Assembly (NCBI RefSeq): GCF_003581585.1
Contig: NZ_QXIR01000015.1
Span: 43,171 to 107,170, forward strand
DNA length: 64,000 nt
Reading direction: 5' to 3'
Source: Bacillus salacetis
GTDB lineage: Bacteria > Bacillota > Bacilli > Bacillales > Bacillaceae_B
Shown here: piece after piece, positions 17,250-27,125 of the stretch
Position numbering within the stretch: position 1 is the first letter of the stretch
Layout of the letters: each line of letters opens with the position of its first letter
The notes under the pieces: model-generated
The model's database searches: none
Seen by the model: only the letters and a program-made list of their open reading frames with translations
Told to the model about the DNA's origin: nothing
Program-made: the position numbers and the translations under genes

Positions 17250-18080
17250 TCATCCAAGGATTTGATTTTCTTCCGGAAAGGTGATCACTTCATAGTTATT
17301 TTCATTGAATTTTATCGTGATAAGCCCGTGCTGCCCTGTAAAGTATACATCGATCCAGCTTTCATGAAACAGCTCGAGTAAATCGGTATGAATGAACTTT
17401 TTCTTTTCACGGTAAAAAATGGCTGTCTGCGGATCAATGTGGGTCAGCAGCCTTTCAGATAGCAATTCTGTTTTGTCGTATAACGGGACCTTCAATATAT
17501 TGACGTCGCTTAACTTTTCATTAATTAAAGAATCTTCCGCTGCAGGAGAATGTGAGGTCATCCATAGAAATCGATGGGGCAAGGAAGTGACAGTGAAATC
17601 CAGCCCTTCGTCATTGCCATTTCCTTCGAACATCACATTTATGGCAACCTCCTGATTCAATGAAAGCTTTTCACCTTTTCTCAAAGCATGGAATCTCTGA
17701 TCTCGGGAACCAAATCTTCCAACAAGCTCCGAACCTGTTAATATTTCTTCCGCTCCCCATTTTTCAATGATCTTACTGAGGGAATCAGGGTGATATTCCT
17801 TCTGGTCGGTAATGATGATCCCCTTGATTTTTTTAATCCCGAACTTGTCCAGGATGGCCTCAAGGTTGTTAACCTGATCAGTTTCCCCGGTGTTCACTAA
17901 ATAGTTTATCCCCCCGGGGAGGTGAATTATGGCAACTTCCCCCTTTGCAAAAGGCAGGAATGATAAGGCAAATTCTTCAGGTTTCAGCTTCAAGTCAACC
18001 TGAGGTTCGGCTGCTAGTATATTCCCTTCTGAAGATAGAAAAAACATCATCATCAGGACTGCCGTTATAAACCGTTTCAT
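17250..18080 (-). CDS. Exported degenerate metallo-beta-lactamase-like protein
   Basis: A 276-residue protein with a clear signal peptide (1-23, cut near ILA-AEP). The rest resembles the ComEC C-terminal/MBL-fold layout: FAKGEVAIIHLPGG, then LVNTGETD (for the usual LIDTG), then KIKGIIITDQKEYHPDSL where active members have a THxHxDH metal site. Only one His of the motif is kept, so zinc binding and hydrolase activity are probably lost. It lies between dinG and ypmA. Function is unknown; it may be a secreted pseudoenzyme. Confidence 0.7.
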   Translation of the reverse strand: MKRFITAVLMMMFFLSSEGNILAAEPQVDLKLKPEEFALSFLPFAKGEVAIIHLPGGINYLVNTGETDQVNNLEAILDKFGIKKIKGIIITDQKEYHPDSLSKIIEKWGAEEILTGSELVGRFGSRDQRFHALRKGEKLSLNQEVAINVMFEGNGNDEGLDFTVTSLPHRFLWMTSHSPAAEDSLINEKLSDVNILKVPLYDKTELLSERLLTHIDPQTAIFYREKKKFIHTDLLELFHESWIDVYFTGQHGLITIKFNENNYEVITFPEENQILG

Positions 18081-18171
18081 GATGTAACATACCCCCCAAT
18101 TACTTCTACATATAGAGTACGTTAATCATGAAAATTTATCCGGATGGAATTCTGGACTGTGCTGCCACTTC

Positions 18172-20979
18172 CTATAACCACTCTTCAATCAATTCCACCA
18201 TTTCATGGAGTTCCCCCTGGCTTACCGGCATATCGGGAATGGAATCGAGAAATGCCCTTCCATATCTGGCCGTAATGATCCTCCGGTCAAACACAATGAC
18301 GATGCCCCGGTCAGTATTCCGTCTGATCAGCCTGCCGACTCCTTGTTTAAATCGGAGGATCGCTTCTGGAAGGGAGTACTGGGAGAACGGATTTTTGCCT
18401 TCACTTTTTAAGAACTCGCTCTTGGCCTGCGCGACAGGTTCATCCGGCGGCGAGAAAGGCAGCCTCACGAGTACAAGGCAGGAAAGGTCCTCCCCCGGGA
18501 TGTCCACACCTTCCCAGAAGCTGCTCGTCCCAAAAAGGATAGCTTTGTCGAATCTTTGGAAATTTTTCGTCAGCCTTGTCCTGCTGCCACTGGAAATTCC
18601 TTGGGCCATGAGGACGAAATCTTCCAGGAGGCCGCTGTCTTTCATCAAGTCATGCGTTTTTCGCAGCATATCGAAAGCAGTGAACAATACAAGCATCCTT
18701 CCTTTGGTTGCCTGTGCCACCCCTATCAGATGCGTAGCAATTGCTTCAACATAATCATCAAGTGACACATTTTGTATCTCAGGGACATCTGTAGGAATGA
18801 ATAACTTGGTCATTTCACTATAATTAAACGGAGAGGTTATGCGTACAGTATCTGCATCATGTCCGGCCAATCCGACCTCCTCTTGAAAGTACTTGAAAGA
18901 ATTCTGTACGGTCAAAGTCGCAGAGGTCATGATCACAGTTTCCTTTTGATCAAAGAAAGACTGTTTAAGTTTTTTTCCTACAGAAGCCATCTGAGATTGG
19001 ATCACCAAACTGTTGGGAAGGGACCTAAGATCTCCTTCCAGCCAAATGACATCCTTTTCTTCAGCAGATAAAAATACTTCATGGAAATGGGATCTCAACT
19101 CACTCCATTCACCCATAAAACTATAGAATTCTTCCAGTGAAGCTTTTTCTGCGTCATTCAGCGAGTCCTCTTTCTCCTTCAATCCCTTTAGGCGTAACCC
19201 CATTTCCTTTTCAAGCTTTTTCATTTGCGAGATGACTCTTTCGACACTCATGACAGCAGGCATCCATTCAGGAGATGTCAAAAGTGAATGGGTCAGCCTC
19301 ATCTGGATTTTCTGGATTCCCCTTCTCCTTTTGGATTGCTTCAGGAATAAGGACGTAATGACCGTGAAGCATTCCTCGATTTCCCTATAAAAATGACTGA
19401 TTTCCAGATCCAATTCAAATGAATGAAGGTCAGCCTTAACCGAATATTTTTCCATCATGTTTTCCAATTTATAGAACAGCTGCTTTTGATCGAGGATCCC
19501 TAATTGGCCAATGACAAACTTAACAGATAAGTAATCGATGATTTTTCCGAAGTGGTTCCTTGCCGACTTCTCCAGATGATGTGCCTCATCGATAATGACA
19601 GTCCCATAAGAAGGCAGTAATTTCCCATCACTGACCAGGTCGGAAAGAAGCATGGAATGGTTGGTGACAATCAAATCCGCCTTCTTCGACATATTGCGGG
19701 CATGCAGATAAAAATCTCTGCCAATCCATGGATCTTTTTTGATATGCCATCCGTCATGCCTGATTCTGTTCCAGAACAGCCTCCCGCCGCTGGTCAGATT
19801 CAGTTCATCCACGTCGCCTGTATCAGTAGTTGTCAACCAGACAAGGATTTGCATTTTCGTAATTGCAATATCATATTGGTTTTCTTCTTCTGTCAGGCTT
19901 TGTTCAAATTTAAATAAATTCAGGTAGTGATTCTTCCCTTTTAACAGAACAGCGTTAAATGAAAAATCAAGCATTCCTTTCAGGAAATTAATTTCTTTTT
20001 CAAGAAGCTGTTCCTGAAGTTGAATGGTATATGTACTCAAAACCACGGGCTTCCCTGCCTGTTTGCTGAAATACACAGCAGGAAGAAGGTAGCCCAGGGA
20101 CTTTCCAACCCCTGTCCCTGCTTCAATAATGATGTGTTTATTAGATGTCATCGCCTCATGAACCTTATCCATCATTAAGAATTGCCCGTCCCGTTTTTCG
20201 AATCCGGCTAAAGAAGCGGACAGTAATGCAGACTTTTCCTTTTCCCCTTGAGGATATACAGCCTCTGTTGATCCAGTCTCGTTTTGAGGGATATCCAGCT
20301 TCTTTTTCAAGGCAATTCCCCTGAACACTTCCAGGCCGGGATCGATGTCCGCAATCGACCTCCTTTTTTCTGCAAGGATACTTGAAAACAACAACGATAA
20401 GTCACTTTTCAACCAAGATGACAGACTTTCCACTTGTTCAAGGGTAACGAGTGGCAGCCTTGCAAGTCTCTCAATAAAGTGAATCAGCAGTTCTGCTGTT
20501 ACAAGTGCATCACTGTCAGCCTGATGCGGCCTGCTGTGGTTGAATGAGAACCGGTCTGAAAGTTCTGTAAGCTTATAACTGTCCGCAGTCGGCAGGGTTA
20601 TTTTCGCAAGTTCTACAGTATCGAACGAAGGGCCCGAGAAAGGATTATATCCCGCTTCTTCCAGTTCGGATTGCAGAAAGCCCAAATCAAATTGAACATT
20701 ATGTGCACAAAAAACAGCCCCATCCAGAAGCTCCAAAACCTTCGGGGCGATTTCGGAAAACTCAGGGGCATCTTCTACCATTTCATCATTGATCCCTGTC
20801 AATTCCTCAATAAATGATGGAATTGGCAAACCGGGATTCACAAAAGATGTATAGGAATCTACAATAGTTCCATCCTGCACGACCATTGCAGCCAATTGTA
20901 TTATTTTGTCCCCCTTCTTCGGGGAATTTCCTGTAGTTTCCAAATCCACTACAACTATTTTATGGGGTACCATAATCAC
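18172..20979 (-). CDS. dinG: ATP-dependent helicase/exonuclease DinG
   Basis: A 935-residue DinG of the Bacillus type. An N-terminal DEDD exonuclease domain starts with D12 and E14 (VVDLETTG), has HNVQFD near 93 and ends with HQADSDA. The XPD-like helicase has Walker A GTGVGKS (288-294), a DEAH box (VIIDEAHHL) and C-terminal motif QGVGRLIRR. No four-cysteine iron-sulphur cluster is evident, as in other Firmicute DinG. The start could be GTG 20979 or ATG six bases on. It acts in DNA damage processing and lies upstream of the MBL-like gene and ypmA. Confidence 0.93.
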   Translation of the reverse strand: MIMVPHKIVVVDLETTGNSPKKGDKIIQLAAMVVQDGTIVDSYTSFVNPGLPIPSFIEELTGINDEMVEDAPEFSEIAPKVLELLDGAVFCAHNVQFDLGFLQSELEEAGYNPFSGPSFDTVELAKITLPTADSYKLTELSDRFSFNHSRPHQADSDALVTAELLIHFIERLARLPLVTLEQVESLSSWLKSDLSLLFSSILAEKRRSIADIDPGLEVFRGIALKKKLDIPQNETGSTEAVYPQGEKEKSALLSASLAGFEKRDGQFLMMDKVHEAMTSNKHIIIEAGTGVGKSLGYLLPAVYFSKQAGKPVVLSTYTIQLQEQLLEKEINFLKGMLDFSFNAVLLKGKNHYLNLFKFEQSLTEEENQYDIAITKMQILVWLTTTDTGDVDELNLTSGGRLFWNRIRHDGWHIKKDPWIGRDFYLHARNMSKKADLIVTNHSMLLSDLVSDGKLLPSYGTVIIDEAHHLEKSARNHFGKIIDYLSVKFVIGQLGILDQKQLFYKLENMMEKYSVKADLHSFELDLEISHFYREIEECFTVITSLFLKQSKRRRGIQKIQMRLTHSLLTSPEWMPAVMSVERVISQMKKLEKEMGLRLKGLKEKEDSLNDAEKASLEEFYSFMGEWSELRSHFHEVFLSAEEKDVIWLEGDLRSLPNSLVIQSQMASVGKKLKQSFFDQKETVIMTSATLTVQNSFKYFQEEVGLAGHDADTVRITSPFNYSEMTKLFIPTDVPEIQNVSLDDYVEAIATHLIGVAQATKGRMLVLFTAFDMLRKTHDLMKDSGLLEDFVLMAQGISSGSRTRLTKNFQRFDKAILFGTSSFWEGVDIPGEDLSCLVLVRLPFSPPDEPVAQAKSEFLKSEGKNPFSQYSLPEAILRFKQGVGRLIRRNTDRGIVIVFDRRIITARYGRAFLDSIPDMPVSQGELHEMVELIEEWL

Positions 20980-21259
20980 ACAGCCTTTATTATCTCTGTA
21001 TTTTTCTTACCAAGTGTACCATAATTCCCTTTAGCAGAGCCAGAAGAGGCCGGCCGTCAGCCTAAAAAAGATGTTTTGGTGCAGGAGACTGTTTCACCTC
21101 CAGGCACCAAGTAAAAGACACACCCATTTGAACACGGCACATGATTCATGAATTCTGTATTCCTTAGGAGGGCTGCACATCATCTTCCATTTAGGAATGG
21201 TTTTGGACTAGCCTTCAGGGCTTTGCAATAGTACAGCATTATGGCTGGCGAAAAAAGCT
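20980..21259. other. Gene-free interval between panD and dinG
   Basis: Apart from the hairpin at 21076-21110 the interval shows no open frame with a ribosome site. It should hold the dinG promoter, but no clear -35/-10 pair was identified and no LexA box was seen. Confidence 0.5.
21076..21110 (-). terminator. Hairpin in the dinG leader, possible attenuator
   Basis: Arms TTGGTGCctGGAG and CTCCtGCACCAA fold on the minus strand and are followed by AACATCTTTTTT. It lies after the panD terminator and about 100 bases before dinG, so it is either a second terminator or a leader attenuator. Confidence 0.4.
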
Positions 21260-21292
21260 ATAAAAAAAAGGACGAGTGTGAATCACTCGTCC
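21260..21292 (-). terminator. Terminator of the panBCD operon
   Basis: Ten-base stem GGACGAGTGA/TCACTCGTCC (loop TTCACA region) followed on the minus strand by eight Ts, just after the panD stop. Confidence 0.9.
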
Positions 21293-21303
21293 TCCTGATT
21301 GGT

Positions 21304-21687
21304 TTAATATACTGTGGCTTCCGGTTCGGTCCCCAGCATTTCAACGACTCTATTGTTTTCATCCATGATGGCGACCTTCGGCACATGGTCAAGGACATTT
21401 TCTTCCGCTACGAGCTTGTAGGAAATGACGATAATGACATCCCCGGGCTGAACCAGCCTTGCAGCTGCACCATTCAAGCAGAATACCCCGCTCCCTCGCT
21501 CACCGGGGATAATATACGTTTCCAATCTCGCACCGTTATTATTATTGACAATTTGAACTTTCTCGTTCGGAAGCATGCCGACCTTATCCAGAATATCCTG
21601 ATCAATCGTGATGCTGCCAACATAGTTTAGGTTCGCTTCCGTAACTGTTGCTCTATGGATCTTACCGCTCATCATCGTTCTAAACAT
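21304..21687 (-). CDS. panD: Aspartate 1-decarboxylase
   Basis: A 127-residue pyruvoyl enzyme proprotein. Self-cleavage occurs at G24-S25 in YVGSITID, where S25 becomes the pyruvoyl group. It makes beta-alanine from aspartate for pantothenate. The start lies inside the end of panC (8-bp overlap), so translation is coupled. Sequence is complete, with Y22 and K9 of the active site in place, and a strong terminator follows. Confidence 0.95.
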   Translation of the reverse strand: MFRTMMSGKIHRATVTEANLNYVGSITIDQDILDKVGMLPNEKVQIVNNNNGARLETYIIPGERGSGVFCLNGAAARLVQPGDVIIVISYKLVAEENVLDHVPKVAIMDENNRVVEMLGTEPEATVY

Positions 21688-22546
21688 TTTGCTTCTCCTC
21701 CTGGCTCTTCTTGATGATTATATTATCGATCAGACGGGCTTTCTGAAATTTCACTGCCAATGCTATGATGAATTCTCCCTGAAGGCTGTGGATATCCTCG
21801 AGTTCAGGGAATGAATAAATTTCTATATAATCAACAGTACCGCTGGTTTCTGAGTTTATCCTGTTTTGAATATGTGAAATGATTGTTTGAGGAATGGACT
21901 TCCCTTCTTCAATCAACGATTCGGCATCCTTCAGACTGCTATATAAAACGGGTGCTTCAGCTCTCTCTGTCTCGGATAAGTAAACATTTCTTGAACTTTT
22001 TGCCAGTCCATCTTCCTCTCTTACAGTCGGAACACGGACAATGTTCACTGGGAAATTCAAGTCATGGACGAGCCCTTCGATGACGGCAACCTGCTGTGCA
22101 TCTTTCAAGCCAAAGTAAGCATTGTCGGGACCTATAATATTAAACAGCTTGGAAACAACTGTAACGACACCATCAAAGTGCCCGGTTCTTCTGCTTCCGC
22201 ATAATACATCCGTCCGCTCCGTGACATGCATCTTTATGGAAGAACCTGAATACATTTCGTCTGCTTCAGGGAAGAACAGAATATCGACACCGGCTGATGC
22301 GGCAAGTGCTGCATCCCGTTCCGGATTGCGCGGGTAACTTTCAAAATCTTCATTCGGCCCGAATTGCAGTGGGTTCACAAAGATGCTCATCACGACAATA
22401 TCGTTCTCCTTCCTTGCCGCTTCTGCCAGGGTCAGATGACCCTCATGAAGAAAACCCATGGTAGGGACAAACCCAATTTTCTTCCCTTGCCGCTTTTCTG
22501 ATAGTAGATACTCCTGGACGGAGGAGATGTTTGTCATCTTTTGCAT
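21680..22546 (-). CDS. panC: Pantothenate synthetase
   Basis: A 288-residue enzyme that joins pantoate and beta-alanine using ATP. The start is placed at ATG 22546 (SD TGGGGGAAG at the panB end) rather than 22564. Nucleotide-binding motifs [11 protein letters not shown] and the KMSKS-like AKSSRNVYL are intact. It forms an overlapping three-gene operon with panB and panD. Length is normal; cytoplasmic. Confidence 0.94.
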   Translation of the reverse strand: MQKMTNISSVQEYLLSEKRQGKKIGFVPTMGFLHEGHLTLAEAARKENDIVVMSIFVNPLQFGPNEDFESYPRNPERDAALAASAGVDILFFPEADEMYSGSSIKMHVTERTDVLCGSRRTGHFDGVVTVVSKLFNIIGPDNAYFGLKDAQQVAVIEGLVHDLNFPVNIVRVPTVREEDGLAKSSRNVYLSETERAEAPVLYSSLKDAESLIEEGKSIPQTIISHIQNRINSETSGTVDYIEIYSFPELEDIHSLQGEFIIALAVKFQKARLIDNIIIKKSQEEKQNV

Positions 22547-22547
22547 T

Positions 22548-23384
22548 TTATTTACTTCCCCCATACAACGATTGAAGTTCTTCTTCCTTCATAGTGAACG
22601 TGTGGCCAGCTTCAGGGAAACTTCCCTCTTTGACCTCATTATGATAGTGCGCCAGACCAGCCAGCGCTATTTCATTGAAGTCACCGTACTTCTTCACAAA
22701 CTTTGGAATCCTTTCGACTCCGTAAGTCATAATATCATGGAAGACGAGCACCTGGCCATCTGTGTCCCTGCCGGCTCCTATTCCAATGACTGGTATGTTA
22801 ATGCCCTTTGAAACCTCAGCAGCAAGCTGACGAGGGATACATTCGACTACAAGGGCAAAAGCACCGGCTTCTTCGCATCTCTTCGCTTCTTCAATGAGCC
22901 TTGCTGCTGATTCAGCTGTTTTCCCTTGCACTTTATAGCCGCCAAGTACTCCAACCGATTGAGGCGTCAGCCCCAAATGTGCGACGACTGGTATTCCAGC
23001 TGCTGTCAAATCGGCAATCGTGTCGATCACCTTCCCCCCGCCTTCAATCTTAAGGGCATGAGCTCCGCTTTTCTGGACGATTTCCATAGCAGCCTGCATT
23101 GTGTCCCGCTTGGAGAGGTGATTGGTCATGAACGGCATATCTGTCACAATGAAAGTGTCAGGAGCCCCTCTTCTTACCGCCTTTGTATGATGGATCATAT
23201 CCTCGAGGGTCACCGCTACAGTGGATTCATACCCCAGGACGACCATCCCCAGGGAATCCCCCACCAAAATCATATCCAATCCTGCTGATTCCGCAAGCTT
23301 TGCAGATGGATAGTCATATGCAGTCACCATCGAAATCTTTACATTTTCTTTTTTCATTTTGATGAAATCGGAAGTACTTTTCAT
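22548..23384 (-). CDS. panB: 3-methyl-2-oxobutanoate hydroxymethyltransferase
   Basis: A 278-residue TIM-barrel enzyme that adds a hydroxymethyl group from methylene-tetrahydrofolate to ketoisovalerate, the first step to pantothenate. Seen are [22 protein letters not shown] with the Mg-binding Asp, and the catalytic-Glu stretch [19 protein letters not shown] precedes ATG 23384. It is first of panB-panC-panD, and its stop sits next to the panC start. Confidence 0.95.
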   Translation of the reverse strand: MKSTSDFIKMKKENVKISMVTAYDYPSAKLAESAGLDMILVGDSLGMVVLGYESTVAVTLEDMIHHTKAVRRGAPDTFIVTDMPFMTNHLSKRDTMQAAMEIVQKSGAHALKIEGGGKVIDTIADLTAAGIPVVAHLGLTPQSVGVLGGYKVQGKTAESAARLIEEAKRCEEAGAFALVVECIPRQLAAEVSKGINIPVIGIGAGRDTDGQVLVFHDIMTYGVERIPKFVKKYGDFNEIALAGLAHYHNEVKEGSFPEAGHTFTMKEEELQSLYGGSK

Positions 23385-23433
23385 TTTCGTTTCCTCCTTT
23401 TAATCAGAGGCGGCGAAACATGCAGCAAAGTAA

Positions 23434-23490
23434 GGCTGTTTTCGAAAACTTTGTTTCTCTTGGAATGCAACAACATTTACGAAAACAGCC
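23434..23490. repeat. Short palindromic form of the MITE-like repeat (copy G)
   Basis: 57 bases beginning GGCTGTTTTCG and ending CGAAAACAGCC, with further pairing (GTT...AAC) inside; the ends match the terminal inverted repeats of the long elements. The internal part is missing. It lies between the birA terminator and panB. Confidence 0.65.
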
Positions 23491-23495
23491 TCGAC

Positions 23496-23529
23496 AAAAA
23501 GGGACCCTTCAATAGGCAGAAGGATCCCG
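23496..23529 (-). terminator. Terminator of the mgsA-bsh-cca-birA operon
   Basis: Minus strand stem GGGATCCTTC / GAAGGGTCCC (loop TGCCTATT) followed by TTTTTG. It lies 300 bases after the birA stop. Confidence 0.75.
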
Positions 23530-23832
23530 TTAAGTTCAAATTGTAAGTTTCGACCCTCCGTCCCTGTCCAACCGGATCAAGGCAGAAATTAGTGATTATC
23601 ATTATTCAGTTGATCATTGCGGTGCAGTTCATCATCGATACTGCCCTTCACTAAAAGATTATATCAAATGGAATCTGGAATTCAATAGTAAAAAAACTGA
23701 CTTGATGGATTGCGTGCTATATAAATAAGAGAGTGTTAGTGGAAACCGGCACTTACGGAAACTTTTTTAACAGCAGGATTCCCCCTGGATACCGAAATCT
23801 GCAAACGGCTTCAAAGCCTGTCAGAAGCAGTT
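23530..23832. other. Gene-free interval after birA
   Basis: About 300 bases with no supported frame. It holds only the Fur-box-like sequence described at 23588. Confidence 0.5.
23588..23606. promoter_or_regulatory. Fur-box-like sequence
   Basis: Matches the 19-base Fur consensus at 15 positions, including an uninterrupted TGATTATCATTAT (23593-23605). No iron-related gene or promoter was found beside it, so it may be chance. Confidence 0.25.
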
Positions 23833-24813
23833 TCAATTTAATTCGATATCAGCAGAATATACTTCGTGAATCGTTCCTGCTCCATCTTCAATCCTTAATA
23901 CACCATCTTCATTGATGCCAAGCGCTTTTCCATGGATACTGCCTGTAATTGTCCTTGCGGTTATGTGTCTTCCAATGCTGACCGCATAACTTTCCCACAA
24001 CAACTTAATTGGAGTGAAGCCCTTTTCCATGTATAAATCATAGTACATTTCCAGCTTTTCCATAACCTTTTGGATAAGTTGGACCCTTGAAATCTTTTCT
24101 TCCTTTTCCAAAGCCAGGGATGTTGCGATGGATTGCAGTTCTTTCGGAAAATCCTCAGCCTTTTGATTGACATTCATCCCTATTCCTATAATGATGGAAT
24201 TGATTTTGTCAGCTTCCGCCTGAAGCTCTGTAAGAATGCCGGTCACTTTCCTGCCATTGAGCAATATATCATTCGGCCATTTGATTTCCGGACTTAGCCC
24301 GCATACTTCTTCAATGGCCTGAACCACTGCCACAGCAGCAATCAGCGTGAATTGAGGCGCTCTTTGCGGGGGAAGCTGAGGTTTGAGGATGATGCTCATC
24401 CATATCCCTGTCCCCCTGGGAGAATGCCAGCTTCGCAGCAGTCTTCCCCTGCCTTCAGTCTGTTCATCGGCAATGACCGCTGTTCCTTCTTCCGCTCCTT
24501 CTTGAGCAAGGGTGTGCGCGATTTTTTGTGTCGAAGGAACCGATTCAATATAATGTATCGCCTTTCCTATAAATCTTGTCTTTAAGCCTGGTTTTATTTG
24601 TTCTTCGCTGCCCCTGTCAGGGGTCTTTACAATCCTGTATCCTCTTTTTTTGACAGCCTCGAACTCGAAACCTTCTTTGCGAAGTTCTTCAATATGCTTC
24701 CACACAGCTGTTCTGGAGCAGCCCGCAATATCAGCTAAGGCTTGTCCAGACAAAAATTCTCCTTCAGCCTTTGTGAACGCATCCATTAATTTTTTTCTTA
24801 TTGGTGATTGCAC
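23833..24813 (-). CDS. birA: Biotin-protein ligase / biotin repressor BirA
   Basis: A 326-residue bifunctional BirA. GTG 24813 is chosen, giving VQSPIRKKLMDAF, which aligns with the start of B. subtilis BirA; GTG 24825 is the longer option. Residues to about 65 form a winged helix (SGQALADIAGCSRTAVWKH). The ligase core has TEGRGRLLRSWHSP, the GRGR.GR-type biotinyl-AMP loop, and the KWPNDILLNGRKV motif. It biotinylates carboxylases and represses biotin genes. It overlaps the cca end by 16 bp. Confidence 0.93.
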   Translation of the reverse strand: MQSPIRKKLMDAFTKAEGEFLSGQALADIAGCSRTAVWKHIEELRKEGFEFEAVKKRGYRIVKTPDRGSEEQIKPGLKTRFIGKAIHYIESVPSTQKIAHTLAQEGAEEGTAVIADEQTEGRGRLLRSWHSPRGTGIWMSIILKPQLPPQRAPQFTLIAAVAVVQAIEEVCGLSPEIKWPNDILLNGRKVTGILTELQAEADKINSIIIGIGMNVNQKAEDFPKELQSIATSLALEKEEKISRVQLIQKVMEKLEMYYDLYMEKGFTPIKLLWESYAVSIGRHITARTITGSIHGKALGINEDGVLRIEDGAGTIHEVYSADIELN

Positions 24814-25979
24814 AGCCCTAACCACTCCCTTATGGTTGATTTCTGATTGGGGATTTCACCTCTAATAACCGCTTTCTCGGTCTTTTCAAGGATTTCTTTG
24901 ATCCATGGTCCTCCCGTTTTTCCGGTCCATTTCAATATGTCATTACCGGTTATCGCCAATTGGCTGCGATTTTTGATCGGGAGAAGTTCATACTTCCTTT
25001 TCAGGTCATCCTCCTGGATGGTATGAATCTGGTTTATCGCCCGGCATGCCTCCTCGACGTCCAGCGCCATTGAAAGACCAGCAGCATAGAGCGATTGACA
25101 ATCCCATTCTTTTTTCATCCTGTCACCCATGAAAGTGACTGCTTTTGAAATATACTTTATCTTCTTGACAGGAAGTCTCCAGTTCCTTATCAGGCTTTCG
25201 CATTCATCTGAAAGATAACATAGAAGCATCCACATTTGTTCATTTGTCAGCTGGTTGACGGAAAGTTCTTCAAGTGACTTTAACACCTCATTCTTCAATC
25301 CCGGAAGGTATTGGTAAAGGCCGGTCTCCCTCAATGAAGCGATCGATGTCTTTTTATACCTTCCGTGCAACAGCTTTTCAAATTCTGCTGACAGTCTTTC
25401 AATGGAAACATGAGTGATTTTGCTCCCATTTTGTTTAATGCTCTCAAAAGTGTCTTTCTCCATTTCAAAACCGAGCTGGGACATGAAACGGACAGCCCTC
25501 ATCATCCTGAGTGCATCCTCTTTAAACCGTTCCTCTGCCGATCCTACAGTCCTGATCACCTTTGCTTTTATATCCGATTCCCCGCAGAAAGGGTCATGAA
25601 CCCTCCCGCTGCTATCCATAGCGATGGCGTTAATCGTGAAGTCACGCCTTTGCAAATCTTCTTTTAAAGAAGTAATGAACGTGACGGATTCCGGCCGTCT
25701 ATAATCTTTGTATTCCTTTTCACTTCGAAAGGTGGTGATTTCGTATGGTGTACCTTTGTGTAACACCACTACCGTACCGTGTTCAATGCCTACATCGATT
25801 GTTTTTGAAAATACAGCCTTCACTTCTTCAGGAAGTGCTGAGGTAGCGATATCAATGTCATTTGTTCTTCTGCCTAAAAGCAGGTCCCTCACGGCGCCGC
25901 CAACAAAATAACACTGATACCCTGCCTCTTCAAGTTTTTTCAAAACAGGCAGTGCCTGCTTAAATAATGCTGGCAGCAT
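24798..25979 (-). CDS. cca: CCA-adding tRNA nucleotidyltransferase
   Basis: A 393-residue class II nucleotidyltransferase. ATG 25979 is preferred (AGGTG nine bases upstream); GTG 25991 is the longest start. The head contains FVGGAVRDLLLG and the metal-binding pair DID in RRTNDIDIATSA. The basic RRDFTINAIA motif and the neck RMMRAVRF are intact. It adds or repairs the CCA end of tRNAs without a template. It lies between bshA and birA, overlapping the latter. Confidence 0.94.
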   Translation of the reverse strand: MLPALFKQALPVLKKLEEAGYQCYFVGGAVRDLLLGRRTNDIDIATSALPEEVKAVFSKTIDVGIEHGTVVVLHKGTPYEITTFRSEKEYKDYRRPESVTFITSLKEDLQRRDFTINAIAMDSSGRVHDPFCGESDIKAKVIRTVGSAEERFKEDALRMMRAVRFMSQLGFEMEKDTFESIKQNGSKITHVSIERLSAEFEKLLHGRYKKTSIASLRETGLYQYLPGLKNEVLKSLEELSVNQLTNEQMWMLLCYLSDECESLIRNWRLPVKKIKYISKAVTFMGDRMKKEWDCQSLYAAGLSMALDVEEACRAINQIHTIQEDDLKRKYELLPIKNRSQLAITGNDILKWTGKTGGPWIKEILEKTEKAVIRGEIPNQKSTIREWLGLCNHQ

Positions 25980-25991
25980 AATCATCGTCAC

Positions 25992-27122
25992 CTATCTTTC
26001 TGCAGTTAGCTTCCTGTATATTTGTTCATACTGATCGACCACTTTGCTTGAATGGAACTTTGTCCTGGCTGTCTTAAGGGCATTTTCAGAGAACTCACTG
26101 TATAGTTCTTCCGATGTCAGAAGTGACACTGCTTTCTCTGATACTGCTGCCACATCGCCAAGAGAACAGATGAAGCCATTCACCCCATCTTCAATCACTT
26201 CCGGTATCCCGCCAATATCCGTACCAATACATGGTACGCCGCATGCCATCGATTCCAAAGCCACAAGGCCGAAGCTTTCCTTTTGGGATAATAGCAGCAT
26301 CAGGTCACTTAATGAATAAAGTTCTTCCAGGCTGTCCTGTTTACCCAGGAAAAGAACCTTCTCTTGCAGCCCAAGTTCCTTTACCAGCTGGCAGATCACA
26401 GTCATTTCAGGCCCGTCGCCAACCAGAAGCAGTTTTGAAGGCACCTGCTCATTGATCCTGCTGAAAGCTTGCACCACATCCTCAACTCTCTTGACCGCCC
26501 TGAAATTGGAAACATGTATGATGACTTTTTCTTCTGGTGAAATGCCGTATTCGTTTCGCAGGTGAACAGAATCAACTTTGCGGTAGACCCGCTCATCTAT
26601 AAAATTGTAGACCGTTTCTATATCCTTGTCAGGTTTAATAAGACTGTGCGTCTGGTCCACCAGCGCATGAGATACGGCTGTGACATGGTCTGAGTGTTCA
26701 ATGCCGAAACGGATTGCTTCTGTCAATGAAGGATCATATCCCAAGACAGTTATATCCGTCCCATGAAGGGTGGTCACGATCTTAAGGTCGGTATCTGCCA
26801 TTTGTTTTGCCAAAATTGCACAAACAGCATGAGGTACCGCATAGTGAACATGAAGAAGGTCGAGTTTTTCTCTTCTTGCTACAACAGCCATTTTATTTGC
26901 CAGTGCAATATCATACGGAGCATGCTGGAACACAGAGTATTGATTCACCTCAACTTGATGGTAATAAATATTAGGGTACATTCTGTTCAGCCTGAAAGGA
27001 ACACTGGAGGTAATAAAGTGTATTTCGTGTCCTTTTTCCGCGAGAAGCTTCCCAAGCTCTGTAGCCACTACGCCTGACCCTCCAACTGTCGGATAGCAGG
27101 TAATCCCTATTTTTAATTTCAT
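25992..27122 (-). CDS. bshA: N-acetyl-alpha-D-glucosaminyl L-malate synthase BshA
   Basis: A 376-residue GT4 glycosyltransferase. The N-terminal [16 protein letters not shown] acceptor region and the C-terminal donor motif [20 protein letters not shown] with the EX7E pair are present. It joins UDP-GlcNAc to malate, the first step of bacillithiol synthesis. It follows bshB1 after 3 bp and precedes cca, the B. subtilis order. Cytoplasmic; complete. Confidence 0.93.
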   Translation of the reverse strand: MKLKIGITCYPTVGGSGVVATELGKLLAEKGHEIHFITSSVPFRLNRMYPNIYYHQVEVNQYSVFQHAPYDIALANKMAVVARREKLDLLHVHYAVPHAVCAILAKQMADTDLKIVTTLHGTDITVLGYDPSLTEAIRFGIEHSDHVTAVSHALVDQTHSLIKPDKDIETVYNFIDERVYRKVDSVHLRNEYGISPEEKVIIHVSNFRAVKRVEDVVQAFSRINEQVPSKLLLVGDGPEMTVICQLVKELGLQEKVLFLGKQDSLEELYSLSDLMLLLSQKESFGLVALESMACGVPCIGTDIGGIPEVIEDGVNGFICSLGDVAAVSEKAVSLLTSEELYSEFSENALKTARTKFHSSKVVDQYEQIYRKLTAER

Positions 27123-27125
27123 AAG

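Noticed and set aside
18128..18754. 208-codon plus-strand frame
   Set aside because: Lies wholly antisense to dinG, no ribosome site and no recognisable protein; shadow of a real gene.
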